DNA of 64,000 nt from DATFVA01 sp963764235. Lineage in GTDB: Bacteria; Bacteroidota; Ignavibacteria; Ignavibacteriales; Ignavibacteriaceae. The notes under the pieces are model-generated. The model was given only the letters and a program-made list of their open reading frames with translations, was not told the DNA's origin and did no database searches. The stretch spans positions 124,001 through 188,000 of the forward strand of contig CAVXRO010000005.1 in assembly GCA_963764235.1 (NCBI GenBank), read 5' to 3'. The translations under genes and the position numbers were made by a program. Positions 1-8,214 of this stretch are shown piece after piece. Each line of letters begins with the position of its first letter. The first letter of the stretch is position 1.

Positions 1-1438
1 TCAGCAGGATGCCTAGAACAAATATCCCTGTAAATACGAAAGCAGCATTCTTAATTAGCTTTTCCAACCTGATATTTTTTTCTGTTCTAAGAGAAATTAT
101 TTTCATTATTCCGAGTCCCGCCAGCACAGGAAAGCTCATCTGAATGAGAACCAGAATCATCGATGGCACGCGGAACTTGTTAAAGAACGGCAGATAATTA
201 AATAAGGGATCAAATATTATGGGGAAAGTTCTGCCGAAAGATACCAGAAGAGCAAAAGCCGATAGTATAGTAAGAAATTGTACGAATGGTTCCTTCCAGA
301 GGGTGAATATCGCAAAGAGAGCCAGGAAGAAAACAAGCACTCCCATATACATCGCCACATCCACAAACAGCATTTGTCCGAAGTACGTATTTACTTCCAC
401 CGGCTGATTGTTCGTAAGTGGACCTTTATAAGTTGAATTTCCAAAACCATAATAAGAAGGAACGATAAATGTTAATACTTCACCGGGTGAGAATGACCAG
501 TTCGTGTGATAATCATAATACTCAGACGTGTTCTCCTGCTGTTTCCCGCTCTCCTTATCAATAATACTTTCCGTGCCGCGGGTTGAAAATTTTGAGTATT
601 CAAAAATTTGGGTGAGACTATCCGATTGAATGAGAAGAGCAATCAAAAAAGCAAATATGAAAACTCCTGCTAATTTTAGAATGTTTCGGGTGAGCAAACG
701 ATCCTTTTTTATTAAAGATCGTAAAAAGTAATAAAGGACGTATATTCCAACGGACAAGACTGTGTAATAAATAATTTGAACATGAAAACCAAGTAGTGAA
801 ATCTGGATTGCTATAATGAGGATGAGAAAATCTATTAATCTTATACGTTCTTTCAGTCTTAATAACATTAGAAATATCAGAGGAAACATGCAGATGGAGT
901 TTAATTTTGTTACATGTCCGATATAAAGAAAAACTATAATACCTGTACTGAAGGAAGATGTCACTGCAACAAAGAGACTAACTAACAGATTCTTGGTAAG
1001 GTGTCGGGTTAGCAAAAAAGATGTTATACCAAAAAGGATAAGGTAAAATGTCCATTTTGTATATTCGACAGAGAACAAACTGGTAAATCCATCTCTGACA
1101 AGAGCTACAATAACAGCAATTAGGTTAAACCACTTAAACGCTAGCCCTATAGCATAGGCTGGCATTCCACAAAATATATAAGGATTCCAGAGAGTATATC
1201 CATCACCATGGTTTACAATATACGGCTGCATACTTTTACTGGAGATGATATCCCCTGATTGAAAAGTTTTGCCTCCGAAATAAAGGGGGTTCAAAAACAC
1301 GAAAAACAGTATCACTAAGACTAAAACTACGGCTAAAGCATGATACTTTGCCGGAAGAACTTCTTCAATGTTTAACTTTGAAAAAAATCCTTCGGGCTTG
1401 TTTTTCTTCGACTGAATGGTCTTTTTGGTTTTGGTCAT
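1..1438 (-). CDS. YfhO-like integral membrane protein (3' end outside window)
   Basis: The minus-strand frame is open from an ATG at 1436-1438 to the left edge, about 479 codons, so only the N-terminal part is present. After a short basic, cytosolic N-terminus (residues 1-30) there is a membrane helix, then a loop with GDIISSKSMQPYIVNHGDG and LWNPYIFCGMPAYAI. The GGKTF...GD...WNP..F.GMPAY pattern is typical of the bacterial YfhO membrane family. At least ten hydrophobic segments follow. YfhO relatives are multi-pass GT-C-fold-like proteins linked to lipid-linked sugar transfer to cell-wall glycans; that role is from family knowledge. The gene sits just downstream of a methyltransferase and a polyprenyl-phosphate-type glycosyltransferase on the same strand, which fits envelope glycan work. 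Exact substrate unknown. Confidence 0.75.
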   Translation of the reverse strand, partial: MTKTKKTIQSKKNKPEGFFSKLNIEEVLPAKYHALAVVLVLVILFFVFLNPLYFGGKTFQSGDIISSKSMQPYIVNHGDGYTLWNPYIFCGMPAYAIGLAFKWFNLIAVIVALVRDGFTSLFSVEYTKWTFYLILFGITSFLLTRHLTKNLLVSLFVAVTSSFSTGIIVFLYIGHVTKLNSICMFPLIFLMLLRLKERIRLIDFLILIIAIQISLLGFHVQIIYYTVLSVGIYVLYYFLRSLIKKDRLLTRNILKLAGVFIFAFLIALLIQSDSLTQIFEYSKFSTRGTESIIDKESGKQQENTSEYYDYHTNWSFSPGEVLTFIVPSYYGFGNSTYKGPLTNNQPVEVNTYFGQMLFVDVAMYMGVLVFFLALFAIFTLWKEPFVQFLTILSAFALLVSFGRTFPIIFDPLFNYLPFFNKFRVPSMILVLIQMSFPVLAGLGIMKIISLRTEKNIRLEKLIKNAAFVFTGIFVLGILL

Positions 1439-1468
1439 TGGAATTCCGGCTGAATAAAATTTTACTTG

Positions 1469-2278
1469 TTATTTTTTTGCTATAAAAGTTATTCCCGAAC
1501 CAACTTTATTTTTTATTGCATAATCCAGATACATCATTATCAACGTAAAAGGAAAAGTAATAAGGAAATAAAACGGGAGTAATATCAGAAAGAATTTGGA
1601 AATATTCACCAGCATAATGGGATATTTAATTCCCAGGCGCCATGCTTTATCTCCCCAGAATCCGTATGTGTAGCGCGACCTGTAAACTGAAAATCCTAAC
1701 GGGGTAAGCTTTCCTTCAAGGTCTTCACGCGAATAGCCGTCACGGGCATGCTCGCTTACAAAGCTTTCATCCGATTCATCGTGAACATCGCTTCCGCCAT
1801 AAATGGAAGGGGTATTTATAAGCAGGTAACCTCCCCGCTTCAGAGCTTTATAGAAGTTTTCAAAAACCTTCACATCCTCTTCTATGTGCTCCATTACATC
1901 CACGCATACAATAATATCAAAGCGGTTTTCATGACCAATTGACGTAAGATCCTCAATACCGAAAGTAACATTATTTATTTTTTCTGACTGAAAAAACTTA
2001 CGACAGTCTTTAATCCACTCCTCCTTTACATCAACTGCAAAAATTTTATCCGGTCTCAGGTGCTTCGACATAAAATACGAATACTGCCCGTACCCGGTGC
2101 CCGCATCATAAATCTCTATTTCCCTCTTATTAAAGATGTGTCTAAGGTTCTTCAGCTCCCTGCGGACGTACCACGAGCGTAAAAACATAATATCGAGTAT
2201 ACTATAAAACAGAACTCTTAGTTTTGGGTACTTCCTTATCATGGAAGCAAAAATATCTTTTACAGGATCGTAATACAT
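1469..2278 (-). CDS. class I SAM-dependent methyltransferase with C-terminal membrane segment
   Basis: This 269-residue protein has a Rossmann methyltransferase core. Motif I reads DAGTGYGQYS near residues 57-67, followed by the acidic end of strand 2 (AVDV) and FDIIVCVDVMEHIEED around residues 120-135, the usual motif II/post-II of Methyltransf_11/23 proteins. The last 60 residues are hydrophobic (KFFLILLPFYFLITFPFTL), so the C-terminus is probably membrane-bound. It lies 60 bp downstream of the glycosyltransferase and 30 bp upstream of the YfhO-like gene on the same strand, consistent with one transcript. Likely it methylates a lipid-linked or glycan substrate; that is inference. The N-terminal MYYDPVKDIFA start is the only ATG before motif I that leaves a full-size domain. 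Confidence 0.8.
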   Translation of the reverse strand: MYYDPVKDIFASMIRKYPKLRVLFYSILDIMFLRSWYVRRELKNLRHIFNKREIEIYDAGTGYGQYSYFMSKHLRPDKIFAVDVKEEWIKDCRKFFQSEKINNVTFGIEDLTSIGHENRFDIIVCVDVMEHIEEDVKVFENFYKALKRGGYLLINTPSIYGGSDVHDESDESFVSEHARDGYSREDLEGKLTPLGFSVYRSRYTYGFWGDKAWRLGIKYPIMLVNISKFFLILLPFYFLITFPFTLIMMYLDYAIKNKVGSGITFIAKK

Positions 2279-2338
2279 GAGGCTAACTTATTTGGGGAGA
2301 AAAATCAGAATGAGCTGGGTAAATACATAATTTCACAC

Positions 2339-3442
2339 CTAAAGCTCTTTATCCTTTATTATATATTCTCTTTCGCTCATAAAATTATTAACTAACATCT
2401 CACCTAAGAGTCCTACCGAGAAAAACTGAACTCCTACGATAATCAGCAGCATACCCAGGAACAGCATCGGACGATTGCTCAGCGGCTCCCCGACAATCCA
2501 TAATACTGTAAGGTAGCCATTCACAATAAGTCCTACGAGGAAAGATAAAGCGCCAAGGAACCCGAAGAAATGCATTGGACGTTTGATATACCGGGTTGCA
2601 AAAATGACAGTGATAAGATCGATAAAACCTTTGAAGAAGCGTGAAATGCCGAATTTTGTCTTTCCGTACCTGCGGGGATGATGCTTAACGGGGACCTCGG
2701 AAATTTTGTATCCCTGCCAGTCAGCAAGTACAGGTAAATAACGATGCAGCTCACCGTACACTTTTATATTTTCGGTTACTTCTTTTCTGTATGCTTTAAG
2801 TCCGCAGTTGAAATCATGTATTTTGATGCGGGTTATAATCCTGGTGACAAAATTAAAGAACCGGGAGGAAGTTTTTTTAATGAAAGGATCGTGCCTTATT
2901 TTCTTCCAGCCCGATACAAGATCGTATCCTTCTTCAAGTTTTTTAATCAGGTTGGGAATTTCATTCGGATCATCCTGCAGATCGGCATCCATAGTTACAA
3001 TCACATCTCCCGATGCATTTTTGAATCCCATCTGGAGCGCAGCTGATTTACCGTAATTCTTTCTAAAGCTTATAAATTTAAATCTTTTATCGGTTCTGCA
3101 TATTTCCTTAAGTATCTTAAGCGATTTATCATCACTGCCGTCGTCCACAAAAATAACTTCGTAGCTGATACTCACAGTCTTTAAGGTTTTCCTGATTTCG
3201 TTTGTCAGGGGATTGAGGGATTCTTCTTCATTGAATAAGGGAATTATAATAGATAGTTTCTTGAATGCACTCTTCTGAGTTTCACCTCTCTGATTGCCGT
3301 ACCTGGGATACCGGTTTCTTCTGCCGCGATAATACTTGTTGTACCTGGGATTCTTTTTGCCGCTGGAGTCTTCTTTTCCACCTGTTTTGTTAGGATTCTG
3401 GCCCTCGCCCTGGTTGTTTTGGTTTGTTTTCTGCTCGTCCAA
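2339..3442 (-). CDS. family 2 glycosyltransferase, polyprenyl-phosphate sugar type
   Basis: This 367-residue protein has a GT2 catalytic domain from about residue 62. It shows LSIIIPLFNEEESL, the nucleotide-binding VDDGSDD, the metal-binding MDADLQDD and the acceptor-loop region with NCGLKAYRK. Two C-terminal membrane helices (about residues 285-350) complete the architecture of DPM1/ArnC/GtrB-like enzymes that load a sugar on undecaprenyl phosphate at the cytosolic membrane face. Unusual: about 60 N-terminal residues are low-complexity and rich in Asn, Gln, Gly, then Arg and Tyr (NKYYRGRRNRYPRYGNQRG). This extension is not part of the GT2 fold and may bind nucleic acid or membrane; that is a guess. 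First gene of the envelope set, with its own promoter upstream. Confidence 0.85.
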   Translation of the reverse strand: MDEQKTNQNNQGEGQNPNKTGGKEDSSGKKNPRYNKYYRGRRNRYPRYGNQRGETQKSAFKKLSIIIPLFNEEESLNPLTNEIRKTLKTVSISYEVIFVDDGSDDKSLKILKEICRTDKRFKFISFRKNYGKSAALQMGFKNASGDVIVTMDADLQDDPNEIPNLIKKLEEGYDLVSGWKKIRHDPFIKKTSSRFFNFVTRIITRIKIHDFNCGLKAYRKEVTENIKVYGELHRYLPVLADWQGYKISEVPVKHHPRRYGKTKFGISRFFKGFIDLITVIFATRYIKRPMHFFGFLGALSFLVGLIVNGYLTVLWIVGEPLSNRPMLFLGMLLIIVGVQFFSVGLLGEMLVNNFMSEREYIIKDKEL

Positions 3443-3470
3443 ATTTGTCAGATTGTTGTAAAAATTAAGC

Positions 3471-3501
3471 CAAAGTTAATTCAATAATTGCATAAAAACA
3501 A
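3471..3501 (-). promoter_or_regulatory. Bacteroidota-type promoter for the glycosyltransferase gene
   Basis: Read on the minus strand, TTG (3499-3501) is followed after 20 bases by TAACTTTG (3471-3478), an exact match to the Bacteroidota -33 TTG / -7 TAnnTTTG pattern. It lies about 30 bp upstream of the glycosyltransferase ATG. The same 20-base spacing recurs before sufB and the tetR gene in this window, which raises confidence. Assignment is by motif only. Confidence 0.55.
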
Positions 3502-3800
3502 TTAAGGAAGATGTGGATTGAAATGATTCCTCGTTGAAAATGAGGGATATGAAGAATAGATGCCCCTCCGGAACCTTATATCTAAGGGTTAAAGTCGGGA
3601 ATGTTATTTCCTGTTTTTCGGGAATGAATGTAAAGAACGACCCCTTACTGCATATTTAAACTATTATTGAAGAAGCTCTAACCAAATATAATAGATAAGC
3701 AGAACATAGAGATTGCATAGAATGTGTGGGGACTATGAGTAAGGGGAGCCCTGAGGGACAGCTGCAATGCAATGAGTGAAGGTTGGGTAATGACCCGGGG
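3502..3800. other. intergenic stretch without a recognisable gene
   Basis: No start-to-stop frame here has codon use or motifs of a gene on either strand. The sequence is A/T rich up to about 3720 and then grades into the purine-rich repeat array. Units resembling the array already appear at 3771-3800 (AATGAGTGAAG, AATGACCCGGGG), so the array edge is blurred. Confidence 0.5.
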
Positions 3801-4262
3801 AATAGCCGACGAGTAGCCAGAGAATGACCCAGAAGTGACTAAGAAACAGCTGGACAATGGCCAGGGAATGTCCGGGGAGAGGTCAAGAATTAGCCGGGGA
3901 ATATTCGACGGGCGGCGATGAAATGACGGGATAATGATCCGGGAATAGCCGACGAGTGACCGGAGAATGACCCAGAAATTACTGGAAACAGCTAGGCAAT
4001 CGCCAAGGAATATCAGGGGAGGGGTCTAGAAACAGCCGGGAAATATTCGGCAGCTGGCAATGAAAAAGATGGGTAAATGGCCCTGCATTGGTCGGAGAAG
4101 GTGGAGTACTAACTAGGGAATATCCCGACGGACGGCCATAGAATGACCGAGAATTCACCGGGGAGCACAGAGCAATGGCTGAGGAGGAGCAGAACAATAG
4201 CCGGAGAATAGCTGAGCATTGGCCGAGTAGTGGCCGGGGTGTGGCCGAAAAGAGGCCGAAGA
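3801..4262. repeat. degenerate tandem array with 11-bp period (about 42 units)
   Basis: These 462 bp can be cut into about 42 consecutive 11-base units around a consensus near AATGGCCGGGG (for example AATAGCCGACG, AATGACCCAGA, AATGTCCGGGG, ATTAGCCGGGG, GTGGCCGAAAA). There is a higher-order duplication: 3801-3943 (13 units, 143 bp) is repeated with roughly 80 percent identity at 3944-4086, including exact repeats of units 1 and 3. A looser third copy follows. The plus strand is strongly purine-biased. Because 11 is not a multiple of three, open minus-strand frames through it are expected by chance and I do not call them genes. I do not recognise this as a described family. An 11-bp period is close to one helical turn, so phased protein binding or intrinsic curvature is possible. 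Confidence 0.85.
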
Positions 4263-4414
4263 GTGATTGATAGGTTACAGGGAGAAGATAACAACAGAAG
4301 CCCTATATAGTCGACTGTTTTGGTACGAAATCACGACAATTTTTGGTGGTTGTGACTGGTGTTCAGCTGCTAGGGCTAAATTATGAAAAAATATAGGTTT
4401 TCACAAGGAACTTA

Positions 4415-4469
4415 AATCTTGACAAAAATGTATAGATTATGTAGTTTTGAATTAGCAATAATCAAGATT
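4415..4469 (+). promoter_or_regulatory. suf operon promoter with flanking inverted repeat
   Basis: TTG (4419-4421) and TAGTTTTG (4442-4449) are separated by 20 bases, an exact Bacteroidota-type promoter ending about 60 bp before the sufB start. The promoter is bracketed by a perfect 8-base inverted repeat, AATCTTGA at 4415-4422 and TCAAGATT at 4462-4469. The -33 element overlaps the left arm. This could be an operator, and the Rrf2-family protein at the end of the operon is the natural candidate regulator; that link is inference. Confidence 0.55.
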
Positions 4470-4510
4470 CTGAAGGACATTTTTCAGGATTATCAAATTA
4501 TGGAGTATAA

Positions 4511-5959
4511 ATGAGCAATACCGAAGTAGGAATAATAGAAGAATTAGCGAATAAGGAATATAAGTACGGTTTTGTATCTGATATCGAAGCAGACACACTT
4601 CCTTCCGGATTGAATGAGCATATTATTAAACAGCTCTCTGCTATTAAAAAGGAACCGGAATGGATGCTTGAGTGGAGACTGAAATCTTACAGGCAGTGGA
4701 TGACTATGAAGGAACCACATTGGGCTAATATTAAATATAATCCGGTTGATTACCAGGATATTACTTATTATTCGGCTCCCAAAAAGAAACCTCAGATAAA
4801 CAGTCTGGACGAGGTCGATCCCGAACTGCTCAGAACCTTTGAAAAACTCGGTATTTCCCTTGAAGAGCAGAAAAAATTAAGCGGAGTTGCGGTTGATGCT
4901 GTTTTTGACAGCGTTTCTGTTGCAACAACATTTAAGGATACACTTGCAGAGCTTGGTATAATATTTTGTTCTATATCCGAAGCAATTCAGGATCACTCTG
5001 ACCTTGTAAAGAAATATATGGGAAGTGTGGTACCCTATACTGATAACTTCTACGCCACTCTTAACTCAGCGGTTTTCAGCGACGGAACTTTTGTCTACGT
5101 CCCTAAGGGCGTCCGATGCCCTATGGAACTGTCAACCTATTTCAGAATAAATGCAGCCAAGACGGGACAATTTGAACGAACCCTGATCATCGCCGATGAG
5201 GGTTCCTATGTTAGCTACCTTGAGGGATGCACTGCACCGATGAGAGATGAAAACCAGCTGCACGCAGCAGTAGTCGAACTTGTTGCTCTGGATAACGCTC
5301 AAATCAAGTATTCAACTGTTCAGAACTGGTATGCGGGCGACAAAAACGGAAAAGGCGGCATCTATAATTTTGTAACGAAGAGAGGCGCCTGCCGCGGTGT
5401 TAATTCAAAAATCTCCTGGACACAGGTGGAAACAGGATCAGCGATCACATGGAAGTACCCCGGCTGTATCCTGCAGGGAGATAATTCTGTAGGTGAGTTT
5501 TATTCGGTGGCCGTGACAAACAATTACCAGCAGGCTGATACCGGAACCAAGATGATCCACCTTGGAAAGAATACAAAGAGTACGATCATATCTAAAGGTA
5601 TTTCTGCAGGACATAGTAATAACAGCTACAGAGGACTCGTCAAAATTAACCGGAAAGCTGAAAATGCCCGTAATTTTTCCCAATGCGATTCGCTGCTGAT
5701 AGGAGATAAATGCGGAGCTCATACTTTTCCTTACCTTGAAATCAATAACCCGTCGGCCCAGATAGAACATGAAGCAACTACCTCAAAAATCGGTGAAGAT
5801 CAGATATTCTATCTGAATCAGAGAGGAATATCCACAGAGGATGCCATCGGATTAATAGTAAACGGATATTGTAAGGAAGTCTTTAAAGAACTGCCGATGG
5901 AGTTTGCGGTTGAGGCTACGAAGCTGCTGAGTATCAGTCTTGAAGGCAGCGTGGGATAG
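4511..5959 (+). CDS. sufB: Fe-S cluster assembly scaffold protein SufB
   Basis: This 482-residue protein has full family length and typical SufB blocks: FSDGTFVYVPKGVRCPMELSTYF, EGCTAPMRDENQLHAAVVEL, and a C-terminal SLLIGDKCGAHTFPYLE with the conserved Cys/His region, then EHEATTSKIGEDQIFYL. SufB forms the SufBC2D complex in the cytosol, on which a nascent Fe-S cluster is built from sulfur delivered by SufS-SufU and iron. It heads sufB-C-D-S-U-T, all on the plus strand. A 126-bp spacer with an octamer repeat separates it from sufC, an unusually large gap inside a suf operon. Confidence 0.97.
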   Translation: MSNTEVGIIEELANKEYKYGFVSDIEADTLPSGLNEHIIKQLSAIKKEPEWMLEWRLKSYRQWMTMKEPHWANIKYNPVDYQDITYYSAPKKKPQINSLDEVDPELLRTFEKLGISLEEQKKLSGVAVDAVFDSVSVATTFKDTLAELGIIFCSISEAIQDHSDLVKKYMGSVVPYTDNFYATLNSAVFSDGTFVYVPKGVRCPMELSTYFRINAAKTGQFERTLIIADEGSYVSYLEGCTAPMRDENQLHAAVVELVALDNAQIKYSTVQNWYAGDKNGKGGIYNFVTKRGACRGVNSKISWTQVETGSAITWKYPGCILQGDNSVGEFYSVAVTNNYQQADTGTKMIHLGKNTKSTIISKGISAGHSNNSYRGLVKINRKAENARNFSQCDSLLIGDKCGAHTFPYLEINNPSAQIEHEATTSKIGEDQIFYLNQRGISTEDAIGLIVNGYCKEVFKELPMEFAVEATKLLSISLEGSVG

Positions 5960-5990
5960 GGGATTTATGATTGAAGATTTAAGATTGAAA

Positions 5991-6019
5991 GATTACAAGA
6001 TTACAAGATTACAAGATTA
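5991..6019 (+). repeat. octamer microsatellite GATTACAA x 3.6 between sufB and sufC
   Basis: Perfect tandem copies of GATTACAA occupy 5991-5998, 5999-6006 and 6007-6014, followed by GATTA. They are embedded in further GATTGAAGATT-like text from about 5969 to 6030. Related GATTGAA/ATTGCAAA text recurs at 10820-10866, 46873-46895 and at both borders of the element at 37923-38392, so this looks like a dispersed intergenic repeat family. Copy-number slippage could alter sufB-sufC spacing. Confidence 0.8.
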
Positions 6020-6085
6020 GATTGAAGATTGTTAAATGGTTTAATTGTTAATTGCTAATTTTTTTAAGAGACAGGAAAGAAAATA

Positions 6086-6850
6086 ATGTTAGAGATAAAA
6101 AATCTGCACGTGAATATCGGAACCAAGGAAATTCTTAAAGGAATTGATCTTAAGGTGAACGCCGGTGAAATTCACGCTATAATGGGACCAAATGGTTCCG
6201 GTAAAAGTACCCTTGCCCAGGTTCTCGTCGGTAAGGAGGAATATGAAATCACACAGGGTGAGGTAATTTACAATGGAAAGAACCTGCTTGAGCTTTCCCC
6301 TGAAGACCGCGCCCGCGAAGGTTTGTTTCTTGCATTCCAGTACCCTGTTGAATTACCCGGTGTAAGCAATACCAACCTCCTGAAGACAGCTCTTAATGAG
6401 ATCAGGAAATACCGCGGTGAGGAACAGCTTGACGCAATGGAATTTCTTTCCCTTATAAAAGAAAAAATGAAGCTCGTTGAACTCGATCAGAAATTATTAT
6501 CAAGAGCAGTGAATGAGGGCTTTTCCGGAGGCGAGAAAAAGAGAAATGAAATTTTCCAGATGGCTGTTCTTGAGCCGAAACTCAGCATACTTGATGAAAC
6601 AGATTCGGGACTTGATATAGATGCTCTTAAGATCGTCGCGAACGGCGTAAATGAATTGAAAAATAAGGATAACGCCACAATTGTTGTTACTCATTACCAG
6701 CGTCTGCTTGATTATATTGTTCCCGATTTCGTGCACGTGCTCTATAACGGCAGGATTGTTAAATCGGGCGGTAAGGATCTCGCGCTTGAACTTGAGGAAA
6801 AAGGATACGATTGGATTAAAGATCATAAGAAACAATTAGTAGAAGATTAA
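6086..6850 (+). CDS. sufC: Fe-S assembly ATPase SufC
   Basis: This 254-residue ABC-type ATPase carries Walker A GPNGSGKS at residues 34-41, the SufC-specific signature GFSGGEKKRNE, and Walker B LSILDETDSGLD with the SufC-type Glu-Thr-Asp-Ser-Gly sequence, then the H-loop VVTHY. SufC dimerises on SufB and SufD and drives the conformational changes in cluster assembly; it is cytosolic and not a transporter. Placed 31 bp upstream of sufD. Family assignment is unambiguous. Confidence 0.97.
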   Translation: MLEIKNLHVNIGTKEILKGIDLKVNAGEIHAIMGPNGSGKSTLAQVLVGKEEYEITQGEVIYNGKNLLELSPEDRAREGLFLAFQYPVELPGVSNTNLLKTALNEIRKYRGEEQLDAMEFLSLIKEKMKLVELDQKLLSRAVNEGFSGGEKKRNEIFQMAVLEPKLSILDETDSGLDIDALKIVANGVNELKNKDNATIVVTHYQRLLDYIVPDFVHVLYNGRIVKSGGKDLALELEEKGYDWIKDHKKQLVED

Positions 6851-6881
6851 AAAAACAGAACCTAAAAACAGAAAACTTAAA

Positions 6882-8213
6882 ATGACTGATACTCTGGAAT
6901 TAAAAGATATTAAAAGTTCGTATATAGATAACTTCGGGAAATTTGAGAATAGTCTTAACGGCGGCGCTTCCGCTCCTATCCATAAAATCAGGAAGGAAGC
7001 TATTTCAAATTTTTCCAGACTTGAATTCCCAACTACCAGGAATGAAGAATGGAAGTACACCAGTATCGCTCAGCTACTGAAGCATACTTTTACTCCCGCT
7101 CAAAAAATAACTCTGAAGGATAAAAACCGGGTTAAAAAGTTTTTGTTCGATGAACTGGAGCATTCACTGCTTGTTTTTGTAAATGGTTTTTATTCGAAAG
7201 AACTTTCAGATGTAAAGAACTTCCCGAAAGGCGTTATCGCCGGGAGCATAGCAGACGCTATTGAAAATAATTCTGCAATTGTTGAAAAGCATTTCAGTAA
7301 ATATGCCGACTATAAAGAACAAATTTTTACCGCCTTAAGCACTGCCTACACTAAAGACGGCGCCTTCATATATATTCCTGACGGTAAGATAATTGAAGAC
7401 CCGATCCATATTTTATATCTCGGCTTATCTGAAGGTACAAAGATATTAAGTCAGCCAAGGAACCTCTTCGTTGCAGGGAAAAATTCACAGGCAACAATAA
7501 TTGAACATTACGGTTCGCTCGACGACGGGATTTATTTTACGAATACAGTCACGGAAATTTTTGCAGATGAGAATGCTGTTGTAGATCATATCAAGCTGCA
7601 GGATGAAAACAGGAATGCATTCCATATAGCAAGAATGGAAGTTGATCAGGAGCGGAACAGTAACTTCAGCTCGAGTATGATTTCATTCGGCGCTGGTTTA
7701 AGCCGTAACGATTTTAACACCAGGTTTAATGATACCGGGGGCGAGTGTATGCTTAACGGATTATTTATGATTGACGGCGATCAGCTGTTCGATGTCCATA
7801 CAATGATCGACCATGCCAAACCACACTGCAACAGCCACGAACATTACAAAGGTATTCTTGACGGAAACTCAAGAGGTGTGTTTAACGGAAAGGTAATGGT
7901 TCGTCCCGATGCACAGAAAACCAACGCTTTCCAGGAGAACAACAATGTCATACTATCTGATAGAGCACTTGTTAATACAAAACCCCAGCTCGAAATTTTT
8001 GCCGATGACGTTAAATGCTCCCACGGAGCTACAATCGGACAGATTGAAGATGAGGCTCTTTTCTATCTTAAAACCAGAGGAATAGGAGATGAGACAGCCC
8101 GTGGAATGCTGATACATGCTTTTGCCGATGAAGTTGTGAACTCAATTAAGGTTGAGCCTATAAGAAATTATCTTGAAGGAATATTAACAAATAAATTTAA
8201 TCCGGTACAATAA
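6882..8213 (+). CDS. sufD: Fe-S assembly scaffold protein SufD
   Basis: This 443-residue protein is related to SufB in its C-terminal half: FNGKVMVRPDAQKTNAFQENNNVILSDRALV is split by the usual SufD spacing, then KPQLEIFADDVKCSHGATIGQIEDEALFYL, the conserved SufD block with Cys and His. The N-terminal part holds RNEEWKYTS, also typical. SufD pairs with SufB and binds the second SufC subunit, with a role in iron acquisition. It ends one base before the sufS start, so translation is probably coupled. Confidence 0.95.
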   Translation: MTDTLELKDIKSSYIDNFGKFENSLNGGASAPIHKIRKEAISNFSRLEFPTTRNEEWKYTSIAQLLKHTFTPAQKITLKDKNRVKKFLFDELEHSLLVFVNGFYSKELSDVKNFPKGVIAGSIADAIENNSAIVEKHFSKYADYKEQIFTALSTAYTKDGAFIYIPDGKIIEDPIHILYLGLSEGTKILSQPRNLFVAGKNSQATIIEHYGSLDDGIYFTNTVTEIFADENAVVDHIKLQDENRNAFHIARMEVDQERNSNFSSSMISFGAGLSRNDFNTRFNDTGGECMLNGLFMIDGDQLFDVHTMIDHAKPHCNSHEHYKGILDGNSRGVFNGKVMVRPDAQKTNAFQENNNVILSDRALVNTKPQLEIFADDVKCSHGATIGQIEDEALFYLKTRGIGDETARGMLIHAFADEVVNSIKVEPIRNYLEGILTNKFNPVQ

Positions 8214-8214
8214 G

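Noticed and set aside
219..407. 62-codon plus-strand frame opposite the YfhO-like gene
   Set aside because: It is antisense to a continuous membrane-protein frame with recognisable family motifs.
3720..4290. CRISPR array
   Set aside because: The units are contiguous, degenerate and 11 bases long, without spacers, and no cas gene is present.
3979..4294. Two overlapping minus-strand open frames of 72 and 61 codons inside the 11-bp array
   Set aside because: Low-stop frames are expected in a C/T-rich repeat, the 11-base period runs through all three frames, and no ribosome binding site or protein-like composition is seen.
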